From JOPF133 sp052144935 (GTDB lineage: Bacteria > Acidobacteriota > Terriglobia > Bryobacterales > Bryobacteraceae), in NCBI GenBank assembly GCA_052144935.1, contig JBKQPR010000333.1, positions 1 to 29,590 on the forward strand: a stretch of DNA of 29,590 bases, given 5' to 3'. This document shows positions 6,568 to 14,554 of the stretch, piece by piece. A program made the position numbers and the translations under genes. Under the pieces are notes generated by a model that saw only the letters and a list, made by a program, of their open reading frames with translations, was not told where the DNA came from and searched no databases. Positions within the stretch are counted from its first letter, which is position 1, and every line of letters begins with the position of its first letter.

Positions 6568-7373
6568 GCGTCGATCCCGTAGAAGCGCGCGGCGGTCGCG
6601 CCTAGTAGTTGCTCGCGCACCTCGATCGAGCGCGCGCCGATGGACTGCGTGAACAAGGCCAAGGTTTCCTTCCAGGTGTGCTCGGGCAGGCAGGCGGGCC
6701 ACCCGCTGCCGAACATCAGGCGGCCGGGCCCGAACACCGCCAGCGCGTGTTGGACGTACGGGCGAAGGTCTTCCGCGCGGAAGGGCGAAGGCGAAAGGCC
6801 GATCAGGCCGCTCAATTTACAGCAGACTTGCGGACTCCGCGCGGCGGCCTCCAGGGCGGCTGCCCAGCGGTCCCAATCGCCACTACTACCCACCGCCGGG
6901 CTGCCGAGGTGGACGATGGCCAAGCGCAACGCCGGGAAGCGCTCGGCGATGGTGGGGACCAAGGTCAATCCGTCCGGAATGTCCAATGTGAGGTTGCGCC
7001 GCTCCAGCTCGCCCAGATTTTCCGGCAGGCCGAACGCGCAGTCGCAGCAGAGGCCGCGGAATCGCGGGTCGCGCTGATATTGGTCCAGGAGGTGGGGATC
7101 GATGCGGTCCGACTCAACCACGATGGCGCGGACGAATGTGGCGCAGGCACTCCTGCCTGCCGCGTCGAGACTCGTCTCGACGCTTGCCTGCGATTGCGGC
7201 GCAGTGTCCCGGGCAAGCGTCGAGACGAATCTCGACGGGCCCAAGGGGCACCCCGGCAAGAGTGCCTGCGCCACAACCAGGATGGAGCCATCAAACCGGT
7301 TGCGCTTCAGGATGGAAGCCAAAGTGGCGAGAGGATAGCTTTGGGAGAAGGAATGGTGGGCGTCCAGGCGCAA
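6564..7373 (-). CDS. Amidohydrolase-family (COG3618-like) protein with degenerate metal site
   Basis: This 269-residue TIM-barrel metal-dependent hydrolase resembles the L-fuconolactonase/amidohydrolase-2 group. The N-terminal motif here is RLDAHHSFS, where the family usually has DAHxHFW, so His6 is kept but the second His is replaced by Ser8. AIVHLGSP keeps the barrel histidine. LMFGSGWPACL replaces the usual GSDWP, so the metal-binding Asp is a Gly. Activity is therefore doubtful. Residues 34-79 are encoded by a palindromic DNA element (7138-7274) that enters and leaves in frame. The start is TTG at 7373, one base after the barrel gene stop, and the stop overlaps the next ATG. It is the third gene of a five-gene operon. 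Confidence 0.78.
   Translation of the reverse strand: MRLDAHHSFSQSYPLATLASILKRNRFDGSILVVAQALLPGCPLGPSRFVSTLARDTAPQSQASVETSLDAAGRSACATFVRAIVVESDRIDPHLLDQYQRDPRFRGLCCDCAFGLPENLGELERRNLTLDIPDGLTLVPTIAERFPALRLAIVHLGSPAVGSSGDWDRWAAALEAAARSPQVCCKLSGLIGLSPSPFRAEDLRPYVQHALAVFGPGRLMFGSGWPACLPEHTWKETLALFTQSIGARSIEVREQLLGATAARFYGIDA
7138..7274. repeat. 137-bp palindromic element inserted in frame in the amidohydrolase gene
   Basis: The element is bounded by a perfect 14-bp inverted repeat, GTGGCGCAGGCACT (7138-7151) and AGTGCCTGCGCCAC (7261-7274). Inside are two further dyads, GTCGAGAC-TC-GTCTCGAC (7164-7181) and GTCGAGA-CGAA-TCTCGAC (7219-7236), and one GTGCCCCTTGGG unit on the minus strand near 7240-7255. 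The right boundary, the second dyad and the TGCCTGCCGCGTCG segment recur exactly in the CPBP gene at 19119-19240. It contains no stop in the host frame. Confidence 0.88.
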
Positions 7374-7374
7374 A

Positions 7375-9192
7375 TCAGAAGATGAAGGCGACGCCGCCGC
7401 GGAAGCTGCGGGGGGTCTCCACCAGAAGCACCTGCTGTCCGCCGGAGGAGCCGATGGGAAGATAACCTTCCGCCAGCAGGTTGCGGAGATCGGCGGTGGC
7501 CTCCATGCGCCAGGGCAGCATCGCAGGACCGGGGATGGGCTGCCGGATGTACACGTTCAAGCCCGGCTGGGGCCGCACATCCTGGGTGCTGTAGACGTTC
7601 CCCGGCATGGCGAAGCGGCGGTCGGCGGTCCACTGGTAGCTGGCGATCATGTGGGTGCCGGTCTTGGGCACCGTGCCGCTGACGCGCGCCGTGGCTGTGT
7701 GGCGGCGCCCGGAATGGAGCCTCGACCGCAACTCGTCGGCACTGTTGCTCGTGAGCTCGCCCTCACTCGCCGTGAGCCCGCCGGTAGACCCGTAGATCAC
7801 CGTGGCGCTGAGGCGATCGCCCACATTCTGGGTCGCAGCCGCACTGTAGCCGGCGCTCTCAAAATTGCCCGCGTTGAAAGTAGAGGTGTTGGAGAACAGA
7901 TCGGGCAGAACGTCTCCGCTCGCGAACATGCCGGCCGGCGCAACCATGGTAAGAGCTGCGTTGGTCACCACCTCGCGATAGGCCGACACGCGGAAAGTGC
8001 GCGACCCGGCTTTGCGCGAATAGCCGGCTTCGTACTCCTGGCCGCGCTGCACCGTGGAGCGTCCGTCCCGCAGGGCCACGCGCGGGAATAACCCCAGAGA
8101 GTTCAGGCCGCCCTGCAGATCGGCATCTTGCGAACCGGCCGCCGCCAGATCCGGCCGTGCGTTCCCGGAAGTGTAGGCGAAATCGATTTCCCCATTGGGG
8201 CCCGTCGAGTAGGTCATGCGGACGTAGGGACTCAGGTAATTGAGGCGCTCCAAAAACGCCACACTGTCCAGGGTGAAGCCGTACTGCACGGTGAGATCGT
8301 CGGAAAGCTGAGTGCGGTCGGCGAATCCCACCGACATCGTGCGCATCATCGGCAGCGCCGATTCGTTGCCGGCAAGGGCCGCGCCGAGGCGTAAGGGAAG
8401 CATCAACTGCTGCATGGTCAGCGAGACTTCGGGATTGCCGCCAGCCATGTTGCGGCTGTAGCTGGTGCGAAACGCGGCGGCCGGCGCGCCGGTCTGCGAT
8501 CCGTACCCCATGTTGCCGCTCACCTGAATGGAGCCGTTTCCAGCCAGCGATGTGGCCATGGCGAAGGCCGTGCCCAGATCGGCTTCGGTTCCCACCGCGC
8601 TCGTCAGAGTGCCTTCGGCGGCCGAAACCCGCAAAATGCCGCGGGTTTCGGAAAAGACCGCCGATTGCACGGAGTTGTCCGGGACGGAGCCGGAGCCGGA
8701 ACCGGACGTTCCCGCCGGATCGACGAAACGCAGCACCGGCCGGGTCACCGAGGCGCTGCGCAGCATCCACTTCCAATCGTCCGTCATTACGGTGGGATTT
8801 TCGAGCGTCGGAAGAGTGAGCTGGATGGTGCTGAACAGGCTGCTCAGGCTGACGTGGAGCATGCTCCGCATGCCGGGCTCGACCAGAATGTTGCGCCGCA
8901 GCGCCGGAACGAAGGTGGTTAGCATGACCCGCACGGAGTAGGAATCCGGGGTCAGGCCGGCGAACTGGAACCCTCCGTGCTGGTCCGTGACGGCCTTGCC
9001 GAAGAGGCGGTCCAGACGGGTGTAGAGGAGCACGGTGGCGCCCATTTGCGGCACGCCCAAGTTGCTGCTGACCGTGCCCGCGATGGCGCCGGACGGCTTC
9101 AGGTCGTTGGCCGCCCGAGCCTCGGGCACCAGCAGAAACACCGACCCTAACACCAGAGCGGCTACCGTCTTGTGCGTCGTGAGCTTCAACAT
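7375..9192 (-). CDS. Outer-membrane beta-barrel protein with N-terminal carboxypeptidase-regulatory domain
   Basis: This 605-residue secreted protein has a signal peptide in residues 1-28 (LVLGSVFLLVPEARA). A CarboxypepD_reg-like beta-sandwich follows at about 33-110 (GAIAGTVSSNLGVPQMGATV ... GGFQFAGLTPDSYSVRV). The rest is rich in alternating, aromatic beta strands (VQYGFTLDSVAF, YVRMTYSTGPNGEIDFAYTS). It ends in GGVAFIF, with a terminal Phe typical of proteins assembled by the BAM machinery. It resembles the large acidobacterial TonB-dependent-like transporters, but is much shorter and has no plug domain I can recognise. A short GSGSGSG run occurs around residue 165. It is the second gene of the operon, 40 bp after the GWxTD gene. 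Its cargo is unknown. Confidence 0.8.
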   Translation of the reverse strand: MLKLTTHKTVAALVLGSVFLLVPEARAANDLKPSGAIAGTVSSNLGVPQMGATVLLYTRLDRLFGKAVTDQHGGFQFAGLTPDSYSVRVMLTTFVPALRRNILVEPGMRSMLHVSLSSLFSTIQLTLPTLENPTVMTDDWKWMLRSASVTRPVLRFVDPAGTSGSGSGSVPDNSVQSAVFSETRGILRVSAAEGTLTSAVGTEADLGTAFAMATSLAGNGSIQVSGNMGYGSQTGAPAAAFRTSYSRNMAGGNPEVSLTMQQLMLPLRLGAALAGNESALPMMRTMSVGFADRTQLSDDLTVQYGFTLDSVAFLERLNYLSPYVRMTYSTGPNGEIDFAYTSGNARPDLAAAGSQDADLQGGLNSLGLFPRVALRDGRSTVQRGQEYEAGYSRKAGSRTFRVSAYREVVTNAALTMVAPAGMFASGDVLPDLFSNTSTFNAGNFESAGYSAAATQNVGDRLSATVIYGSTGGLTASEGELTSNSADELRSRLHSGRRHTATARVSGTVPKTGTHMIASYQWTADRRFAMPGNVYSTQDVRPQPGLNVYIRQPIPGPAMLPWRMEATADLRNLLAEGYLPIGSSGGQQVLLVETPRSFRGGVAFIF

Positions 9193-9232
9193 CCGGACGC
9201 TTCTTCAACGAGCGGATCAGTTCCGCTGTCCA

Positions 9233-10927
9233 TTAGGTTACCGTAAATTGCGCCGACGGGGTGAGCGTCTGTTTCCTCGCTTTGTCGGTGATTTTCAGGT
9301 GTAAAGTGTACTTGCCCGGCTCTAAGTCCTTCAGCGGATAGATCTTTTCGATAGTCACCTGGGCCGCCGAAGCGTCCGGGAGCTGAGAAACATCTTCTGT
9401 AAAATCGAAAATTCGCTCGTTGCTGCCGTCCCGCGTCAGCTCGTATTCCACCTGCCCGGAGGGTTTCCGGCTGGTCTCGTCGCCGCCGAAGTTGTACACC
9501 TTCATATAGATACCGAGCTTTTCTTCGCGCTTGAAGATGTCGTCCACGCGCGGCCGCACCTTGGACGACCCAATCACGAACATGCCGGCGCCGATGCTGC
9601 GGTCGGGCACTTTTTCGATCACGTCCGCCAGAATCAAGGTGCTCGAAGACAACTTTTCGGAGTCCAAGGCCGGAACCGTGAGGGCCACTTCGTAGTTGTT
9701 CATGTTGCCGCCCACCAGGTCCTTGGCCACCACGTTCAGCCGGTAAATCCCGGGCTTCAGCGGCAACTGCTTCTGATAGATGGACTTCTGCTTGGCATAA
9801 TCCTGCAGCATGGTGACCGGGCTGTTCACCTCGACGGTGTCCTCGAAGGGACTCACCGCCATGCGGCGGGTCATCGTGGTGATGCGGCCGTAGATGTTGA
9901 CCACGGCTTTCTGCACGCCTTCCTTGGACTGAAACTGCAGATCCCTATTATTGAACTGCACCGTGATAAAGGTAAGCACCGAAGCATCCGTCACCGGGAA
10001 GTAGTCCACCCGCACGGTCATGGGCAAAATGTTGTAGCTGATGCGGGAGGTGACCGCCGCTTCCAGGTCGGTGAACTTGATCTTGGGGGCCATCTGCAGC
10101 TTGGCGAACTGCTCGATGCGGTTGAACTCGTTCATGCTCTCGGGCAGGCCGCCGAAGGGCTGCCCGAGGTGCGTGCCATCGGTGTTGTTGAAGCGCTGGG
10201 TCTTATCGGACATGCCCATCTGCTCCATCAAGGTGAGGCCGGCGCCCGGCACGTACAGCAGCGCGTCCTTTTCGGAGGGGTCGCTGGTCATGCGGTATTC
10301 GCCCGACATGGTGGTGTCGACGAACTCGATGATGATGTTATTGCCAATGTCTTCGATATAGCGGTAGCGCCACTGCTCGAAGGGGAAGGTAGAGGTTTCG
10401 CCGCCGCCCTCTTCGGGAGGCCGCTCGTAGGTGCCGCCGGAGGGGTGCGAATCGATTTCGTCGGGCGGGCCAAAAGTGATATAGATGCGCCCGCGATCGC
10501 TCTTCCAGCCGGGAATGCCGGAGGCAAAATGCTCGTTGGCGTAGGCGATGCGGCGGTAGTGCTCTTCCTTGAACTCGTTCTCGACGGTATCCGGGGTGGG
10601 GTCGCGGCGCAGCCAGAAATTCTCGATGAACTGCTCGCGCTCATCGTCGGTCTGGAGGCGCTTGAAGGCCGCCCGCTCCTCATCCGTGATGATGTAGGTG
10701 ACGTCTTCGTTGAGCCACTTGCGGTAGGGCGTTTCCAGTTCCTTCTTGAGCTTGGCTTCCTGCTTCTTCTTCTGCTGTTCGGTGAGCGGTTTGGCGACGG
10801 TCTCTTTGGGTTTCTTGACTTCGATCTTCTTATTCTGATCGGGATTGGTCTGGTCCTGGGCCGCGGCAAAAAAACAAACCGCAGCGGCCAGGCAAACGCA
10901 GGAAATCGAGACGCGTCTAGCTTTCAT
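9233..10927 (-). CDS. GWxTD domain-containing secreted protein
   Basis: This 564-residue exported protein has a signal peptide ending near AAAQD. A Lys-rich linker follows (KKIEVKKPKETVAKPLTEQQ) with a probable coiled coil. The GWxTD domain then shows YRKWLNEDVTYIITDEERAA, REQFIENFWLRRDPTPDT, ENEFKEEHYRRIAYAN, GIPGWKSDRGRIYITFGPPD and EIDSHPSGG. The signature reads GWKSD here. The C-terminal half is beta-rich and ends in strand-like segments (GKYTLHLKITDKARKQTLTP). GWxTD proteins are abundant in Acidobacteria, and their biochemical role is unknown. This is the first gene of the operon: a good promoter lies at 10972-11000 and an AAGGAAG ribosome-binding site at 10938-10944, about 10 nt before the ATG. 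Confidence 0.9.
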   Translation of the reverse strand: MKARRVSISCVCLAAAVCFFAAAQDQTNPDQNKKIEVKKPKETVAKPLTEQQKKKQEAKLKKELETPYRKWLNEDVTYIITDEERAAFKRLQTDDEREQFIENFWLRRDPTPDTVENEFKEEHYRRIAYANEHFASGIPGWKSDRGRIYITFGPPDEIDSHPSGGTYERPPEEGGGETSTFPFEQWRYRYIEDIGNNIIIEFVDTTMSGEYRMTSDPSEKDALLYVPGAGLTLMEQMGMSDKTQRFNNTDGTHLGQPFGGLPESMNEFNRIEQFAKLQMAPKIKFTDLEAAVTSRISYNILPMTVRVDYFPVTDASVLTFITVQFNNRDLQFQSKEGVQKAVVNIYGRITTMTRRMAVSPFEDTVEVNSPVTMLQDYAKQKSIYQKQLPLKPGIYRLNVVAKDLVGGNMNNYEVALTVPALDSEKLSSSTLILADVIEKVPDRSIGAGMFVIGSSKVRPRVDDIFKREEKLGIYMKVYNFGGDETSRKPSGQVEYELTRDGSNERIFDFTEDVSQLPDASAAQVTIEKIYPLKDLEPGKYTLHLKITDKARKQTLTPSAQFTVT

Positions 10928-10971
10928 ACGGCTACCGCTTCCTTCTGACAGTGCTGGTTCGGCTGAGATCT

Positions 10972-11000
10972 ATTTTAGATCGAACAATTTGGGCGGTCAA
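10972..11000 (-). promoter_or_regulatory. Sigma70-type promoter of the GWxTD operon
   Basis: On the minus strand, TTGACC (11000-10995) and TAAAAT (10977-10972) are separated by exactly 17 bp. Transcription would start near 10965, leaving a leader of about 38 nt with an AAGGAAG ribosome-binding site before the ATG at 10927. No operator repeat is evident. Confidence 0.75.
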
Positions 11001-11096
11001 TCCCGTGAACGGAAGGCACAGGTGTGCGGGCCTTGGGCAGGGCCCCCAGAAAAAGGCTAAAGTTTTCCGGGTTTCGGCCGATAACTTGAAGTAGTG

Positions 11097-11942
11097 ATGC
11101 GACTTTTGCCGTCTCGGGCCTTCTCGGGGGTGGCCTTGGCTGCCGCCTTTGCCGCCGTTTTTGCCGCCGGCCCGGCCGCCCAAGTGCGGACCGTGGGTCC
11201 CTTGCGGACTGCAGAGCCGTTGCGGTCAGTGGAGAGCGTACTGCCGGCGCTGGCGTACGGGCCGGCATGCGCTTCAGAGATCGAGTTGCACAACCTCAGC
11301 GACCGCGTGGTGATGGTGGAAATGGAAGGCCACCGGGCCAGCGGCGCGCTAGTCGGGTTGGCCGGCTTGCCGGGCACCACTCTGCGCCTGGCGCCGCACC
11401 AGCGGGGGAGCTACAAGCTGGAGATACCCGAAGAGACCACGGGTGCGTGGGTAACGGTGCGGGAACGGGATCCGCCGGGCCTCGCGCCAGCCGTGGCCGT
11501 CAGCGCCGCGAGCGAGTGCGTCGCCGGCGATCAGTTGCGCAGCGTGCGCCGCGACGTGGCCTTTCCCCAGCGCAATCCCTGGTTCGATTCGGACGTCTCC
11601 GCTGTCCCAGGCGGCCTGGTGTCGCTCATCAACACCTCTCCGCTCGGCGCCATGGCGCGCCTCTGCTACTCGTCGGGAAATCTGTATTCGGTGCCCGGCC
11701 ACAGCCAGCGCGCGGGCGAGCTTGCGCCCATCTGCAGCCTGGCGTTCGATCTGCTGATTCCCCCGTTTGGCGCTCGCGAATTCCCGGTGGAGCGCGACGG
11801 CAATTCGCACTTCTCTCTCCGAACCCTTGGCTCCGCGATTGTTCTGGAGATGCTTCGCCCGTTGGATGCCAACATCAAAATCTACCGGGTGGATTCGAGT
11901 ATCCGGTTCGACGCAGATCCCTCCGACGCCGCCAAGCGCTAA
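11097..11942 (+). CDS. Secreted hypothetical protein
   Basis: This 281-residue protein has an Ala-rich signal peptide (SGVALAAAFAAVFAAGPAAQ). The body has two repeated-looking beta-rich halves. One contains IELHNLSDRVVMVEMEGHRA and LAPHQRGSYKLEIPE. The other contains GLVSLINTSPLGAMARLCY and IPPFGAREFPVERDGNSHFS. The motifs asparagine-leucine-serine followed by 'arranged' Val/Met strands suggest an immunoglobulin- or DUF-type periplasmic fold, but I do not recognise a family. Both GTG 11094 and ATG 11097 are possible, and I chose the ATG. It is divergent from the GWxTD operon, sharing about 170 bp of upstream DNA. Confidence 0.75.
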   Translation: MRLLPSRAFSGVALAAAFAAVFAAGPAAQVRTVGPLRTAEPLRSVESVLPALAYGPACASEIELHNLSDRVVMVEMEGHRASGALVGLAGLPGTTLRLAPHQRGSYKLEIPEETTGAWVTVRERDPPGLAPAVAVSAASECVAGDQLRSVRRDVAFPQRNPWFDSDVSAVPGGLVSLINTSPLGAMARLCYSSGNLYSVPGHSQRAGELAPICSLAFDLLIPPFGAREFPVERDGNSHFSLRTLGSAIVLEMLRPLDANIKIYRVDSSIRFDADPSDAAKR

Positions 11943-12105
11943 GGAATCGACGCTTGTCAACCGGGTGGACATGAGCGCCCTCCTGCTGTCCACAAACTTT
12001 ACTTTAGACTCTCCGTTTGTCCCCTAAACCATTGATTCTACGCATATCGAGTTTGGCGCTGGAAGTGCCTTTCTTCGACCTGCAAATCAGCTTTGGGGGA
12101 AGGCG

Positions 12106-12507
12106 ATGAACTACAACCACAACGGCTCCGCGGATCGCAGAAACAAGAGCCGCTTCGCGTTGCGCCGCGAAATGCGCTACAAGCTGCTGGATGGGGCCAA
12201 CGTGATCGGCTCCGGGTCCGGCTCCACGCTGGACATCAGCAGTAAGGGCGCCGCTTTTACCGCCGAAGAGCACCTGAAGCCCGGCACGGCCATCGAGATC
12301 TCGGTGGCCTGGCCCGCACTGTTGGACGGCAACTGTGCGATCCGCCTGGTCGCCTACGGCCACGTGGTGCGCAGCACGGCCCGCACGGCCGCATGCAGCA
12401 TTCGCAAATTCGAATTTCGCACGCAGGCCCCAGCCGGAGCGTCGCTACAGAGGGCCGGCATGAGTTACAACTGGCCGCGCGGAAGCAAGCTGCCCGCCAT
12501 GGCGTAA
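12106..12507 (+). CDS. PilZ-domain protein (probable c-di-GMP binder)
   Basis: This 133-residue single-domain cytosolic protein has the two PilZ c-di-GMP binding motifs: an Arg-rich start (RRNKSRFALRREMRY) and the DxSxxG segment LDISSKGAAF. Beta strands typical of the barrel follow (TAIEISVAWPAL, RLVAYGHVVRS). A short GSGSGS stretch lies just before the DISSKG motif. The start ATG at 12106 has a good GGGGGAAGG ribosome-binding site about 5 nt upstream. It stands alone on this strand between the secreted hypothetical gene and the convergent cytochrome gene. The target process is unknown. Confidence 0.88.
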   Translation: MNYNHNGSADRRNKSRFALRREMRYKLLDGANVIGSGSGSTLDISSKGAAFTAEEHLKPGTAIEISVAWPALLDGNCAIRLVAYGHVVRSTARTAACSIRKFEFRTQAPAGASLQRAGMSYNWPRGSKLPAMA

Positions 12508-12573
12508 GCACACAACCTCGCTACGCCCCCGAGGTTTCCTGGGCGGGCCGGGCAGCGTCGCGATCCAAGCCGC

Positions 12574-12942
12574 TTACTGCGCGGGGGGAGGAGCGGTTTC
12601 GGGTTCGGTCTTTCCGCGATGGCAGGTATAGCAGGTCACATGCATCTTCTCCGCGCCATCCGGGAATTTGGCGTTGACGTCGTGCGCCATGTTGATCATC
12701 ATGCGGGCGATGTTCTTCTTGGGGTTTTCATCGCTGGCGAAATCGCCCTGCACGTGACAGAAGGTGCACTGCACACCCAACGCTTGGGTGAACGAACGCA
12801 TCGTAGCCCGGACTTCTTCCGGCTTCAGGATCTTCAGGTTTTTCGGAGGCTCAGGCGCTCTGCCGCCTCCCTTCTTCTGGCCCTCCTGGGGCGGTTGGGC
12901 GCAAAGCGGCAGCAGCATCACGAGTGAAATCAAAAAGCGCAT
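12574..12942 (-). CDS. Small diheme c-type cytochrome, reaction-centre cytochrome subunit family
   Basis: This 122-residue exported cytochrome has a signal peptide in residues 1-18 (RFLISLVMLLPLCAQ). Two heme c attachment sites follow: CTFCH in QALGVQCTFCHVQGDFASDE and CYTCH in HVTCYTCHRGKTEP. The arrangement LKILKPEEVRATMRSFTQAL before the first heme is the pattern seen in acidobacterial proteins annotated as photosynthetic reaction-centre cytochrome c subunit family, which occur in non-phototrophs. It probably carries electrons in the periplasm. The ATG at 12942 was chosen because the signal peptide starts there; the frame upstream to 13101 lacks coding character. It is convergent with the PilZ gene. 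Confidence 0.88.
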   Translation of the reverse strand: MRFLISLVMLLPLCAQPPQEGQKKGGGRAPEPPKNLKILKPEEVRATMRSFTQALGVQCTFCHVQGDFASDENPKKNIARMMINMAHDVNAKFPDGAEKMHVTCYTCHRGKTEPETAPPPAQ

Positions 12943-13007
12943 GAATGTAATGATACACGTCGGCCCCCCCGCCGGGTCAACCCAAAATGGAAATTTCCGT
13001 TTTCGCC

Positions 13008-13036
13008 GCCGTTGCCTGCCGTTGCCTGCCGTTGCC
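13008..13036. repeat. Short tandem repeat (10-bp unit, about 2.9 copies)
   Basis: The unit GCCGTTGCCT is repeated exactly in the interval between the cytochrome and cupin genes. No function is evident. Confidence 0.85.
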
Positions 13037-13100
13037 GCCCGCGGTTGTGTTCCATACGCCGCGCGGTGTATGCTGTGGCAGTTCATCATTAGGAGGGTCA

Positions 13101-14267
13101 ATGTCCGATTCGCCGAAGGCGCGTTCCGGGGGAATCAGCCGGCGCGGCATGTTTGGAGCTGTCGCCCTGGCGCCGCTCGCCGCCACCGTGGCGGGGAGCC
13201 CCCTGGGCCCGGCGGCGGCCGAAGCCGCCGAAATCGAGCCGCTGCCGAACTTCAAATTCGACATCGAAAAGGAAACCGGCTGGGTGGGTGAAGGCGGCTC
13301 CGCCAAAGAGGCCACCGCGGCGGAGTTTCCGGTCTCGCAGAGCATTGCCGGCGTTTCCATGCGTCTCAAGCCGGGCGCTATTCGCGAGTTGCACTGGCAC
13401 GCGCTGGCCGCCGAGTGGGCCTATGTGATCGAGGGCCGCTGCCGCGCCACCGTGGTGGCGCCCAACGGGCAGGCGGCCATCGACGATTTCGGGCCGGGCG
13501 ACACCTGGTATTTTCCGCGCGGCCACGGCCACGCCCTGCAAGGCCTGGGACCGGGAGAATGTCACTTCCTGCTGGGCTTCGACAACGGCCATTTTTCGGA
13601 GTACGGAACCTTCAGCATCACCGATTGGATCGCCCACACGCCGCCGGAAATCCTCAGCCGCAACCTCGGGCTGCCGGCTGCGGTCTTCTCGCGCTTCCCC
13701 TCCAAAGAGGTGTATATCGGCACGGGCAAGGTCCCCGAAACGCCGCTCGAAAGCCTGCGCAACGGCACCCTGCAGACGTCGCAGATGGCGCACAAATACC
13801 GCCTGGATATGCAGCCGCCCAAGGTCTTCCAGGGCGGGCGGGAGTTCGTCGTTTCCGCCAAGGAGTTTCCCATACAGACCACTCTGACGGCGGTGAAAAT
13901 GGAACTCGATCGGGGGGCGTTGCGCGAGATGCACTGGCACCCGCACGCCGACGAGTGGCAATATTACGTGCGGGGACGCGCGCGGGTGGGGGTGTTCGGC
14001 TCCCACGGGCGCACCAAAACCGAGGAGTTCGGGCCGGGGCAGGTGGCATTCATCCAGCAGGGGCACGGACACTATGTGGAACAGATTGGCGACGATCCCA
14101 CCGAGCTGCTGATCCTGTTCAACCATCCGGAGTTCCAGGAGATCTCGCTGGCCGGCTGGCTGGGCGCCAACCCCGCCTCGCTGCTGGAGGATAATTTCGG
14201 CGTGCCGCGCAGCGTGGTGGACCAGCTCACCAAACGCGAAGCCGGCATCCTGGGGCGCAAAGCGTAG
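13101..14267 (+). CDS. Tat-exported bicupin, oxalate decarboxylase family
   Basis: This 388-residue protein has a twin-arginine signal (ISRRGMFGAVALAPLAATVA) and two cupin domains. Each carries a complete manganese-binding set: HWHALAAEW with GHGHALQGLG in the first, and HWHPHADEW with GHGHYVEQIG in the second. The architecture and the segment ITDWIAHTPPEIL match oxalate decarboxylases, which convert oxalate to formate and CO2. The lid that normally reads SENST reads SEYGT here; the catalytic Glu is kept but its neighbours differ, so decarboxylase versus oxidase activity cannot be called. The ATG at 13101 has a strong AGGAGGG site at 13091-13097. It appears to be a single-gene unit acting in the periplasm. 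Confidence 0.9.
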   Translation: MSDSPKARSGGISRRGMFGAVALAPLAATVAGSPLGPAAAEAAEIEPLPNFKFDIEKETGWVGEGGSAKEATAAEFPVSQSIAGVSMRLKPGAIRELHWHALAAEWAYVIEGRCRATVVAPNGQAAIDDFGPGDTWYFPRGHGHALQGLGPGECHFLLGFDNGHFSEYGTFSITDWIAHTPPEILSRNLGLPAAVFSRFPSKEVYIGTGKVPETPLESLRNGTLQTSQMAHKYRLDMQPPKVFQGGREFVVSAKEFPIQTTLTAVKMELDRGALREMHWHPHADEWQYYVRGRARVGVFGSHGRTKTEEFGPGQVAFIQQGHGHYVEQIGDDPTELLILFNHPEFQEISLAGWLGANPASLLEDNFGVPRSVVDQLTKREAGILGRKA

Positions 14268-14285
14268 GACCTCCCCCAGGATCCC

Positions 14286-14357
14286 GTGCGAACCAGTCTT
14301 TTCGACCTTTTCAAGATCGGAATCGGACGCTCCGGCTCCCACACCATGGGACCCATT
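14286..14357 (+). pseudogene. 5' fragment of an L-serine dehydratase gene
   Basis: The first 24 codons from GTG 14286 read RTSLFDLFKIGIGRSGSHTM, then GPI. This matches the conserved start of L-serine dehydratases (SVFDLFKIGIGPSSSHTMGP). Homology stops abruptly there and the frame continues into an unrelated fragment. The rest of the enzyme, including its iron-sulfur cysteines, is absent. Confidence 0.75.
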
Positions 14358-14554
14358 AGCCATCCGGAAGCGACCCGATATTTGGAGCGCCGCGGATTGT
14401 ACCATCCCGCCATCATCGAAGAACTCGGCATCAGTTATGCACCGGCGGGAACCTGCGGCGCCACCTCGCTGGCTGGAGCCTATCAATTCGACCTACTACT
14501 CGACACCGGGCTGATTAAGCGCCAAGGCCGCGATGCCTTCTGCCAACGGGTCAT
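14358..14554 (+). pseudogene. Fragment of a primase-like (CHC2/Toprim-type) protein with compensating frameshifts
   Basis: The frame reads PEATRYLERRGLYHPAIIEE, LGISYAP, then FDLLLDTGLIKRQGRDAFCQ and RVI. This resembles the segment after the CHC2 zinc finger in primase-like proteins of mobile elements. Between YAP and FDLLL the +1 frame reads GGNLRRHLAG, which fits the family better, so one base was lost and a second shift restored the frame. Homology is by pattern recall only. Confidence 0.45.

Noticed and set aside
13008..13036. Possible CRISPR-like array
   Set aside because: The 10-bp units are contiguous with no spacers; it is a simple tandem repeat. No CRISPR array or cas gene was seen in the window.
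13098..14486. Minus-strand open frame of 462 codons over the bicupin gene
   Set aside because: Antisense shadow; the plus strand encodes complete cupin motifs and a strong ribosome-binding site.
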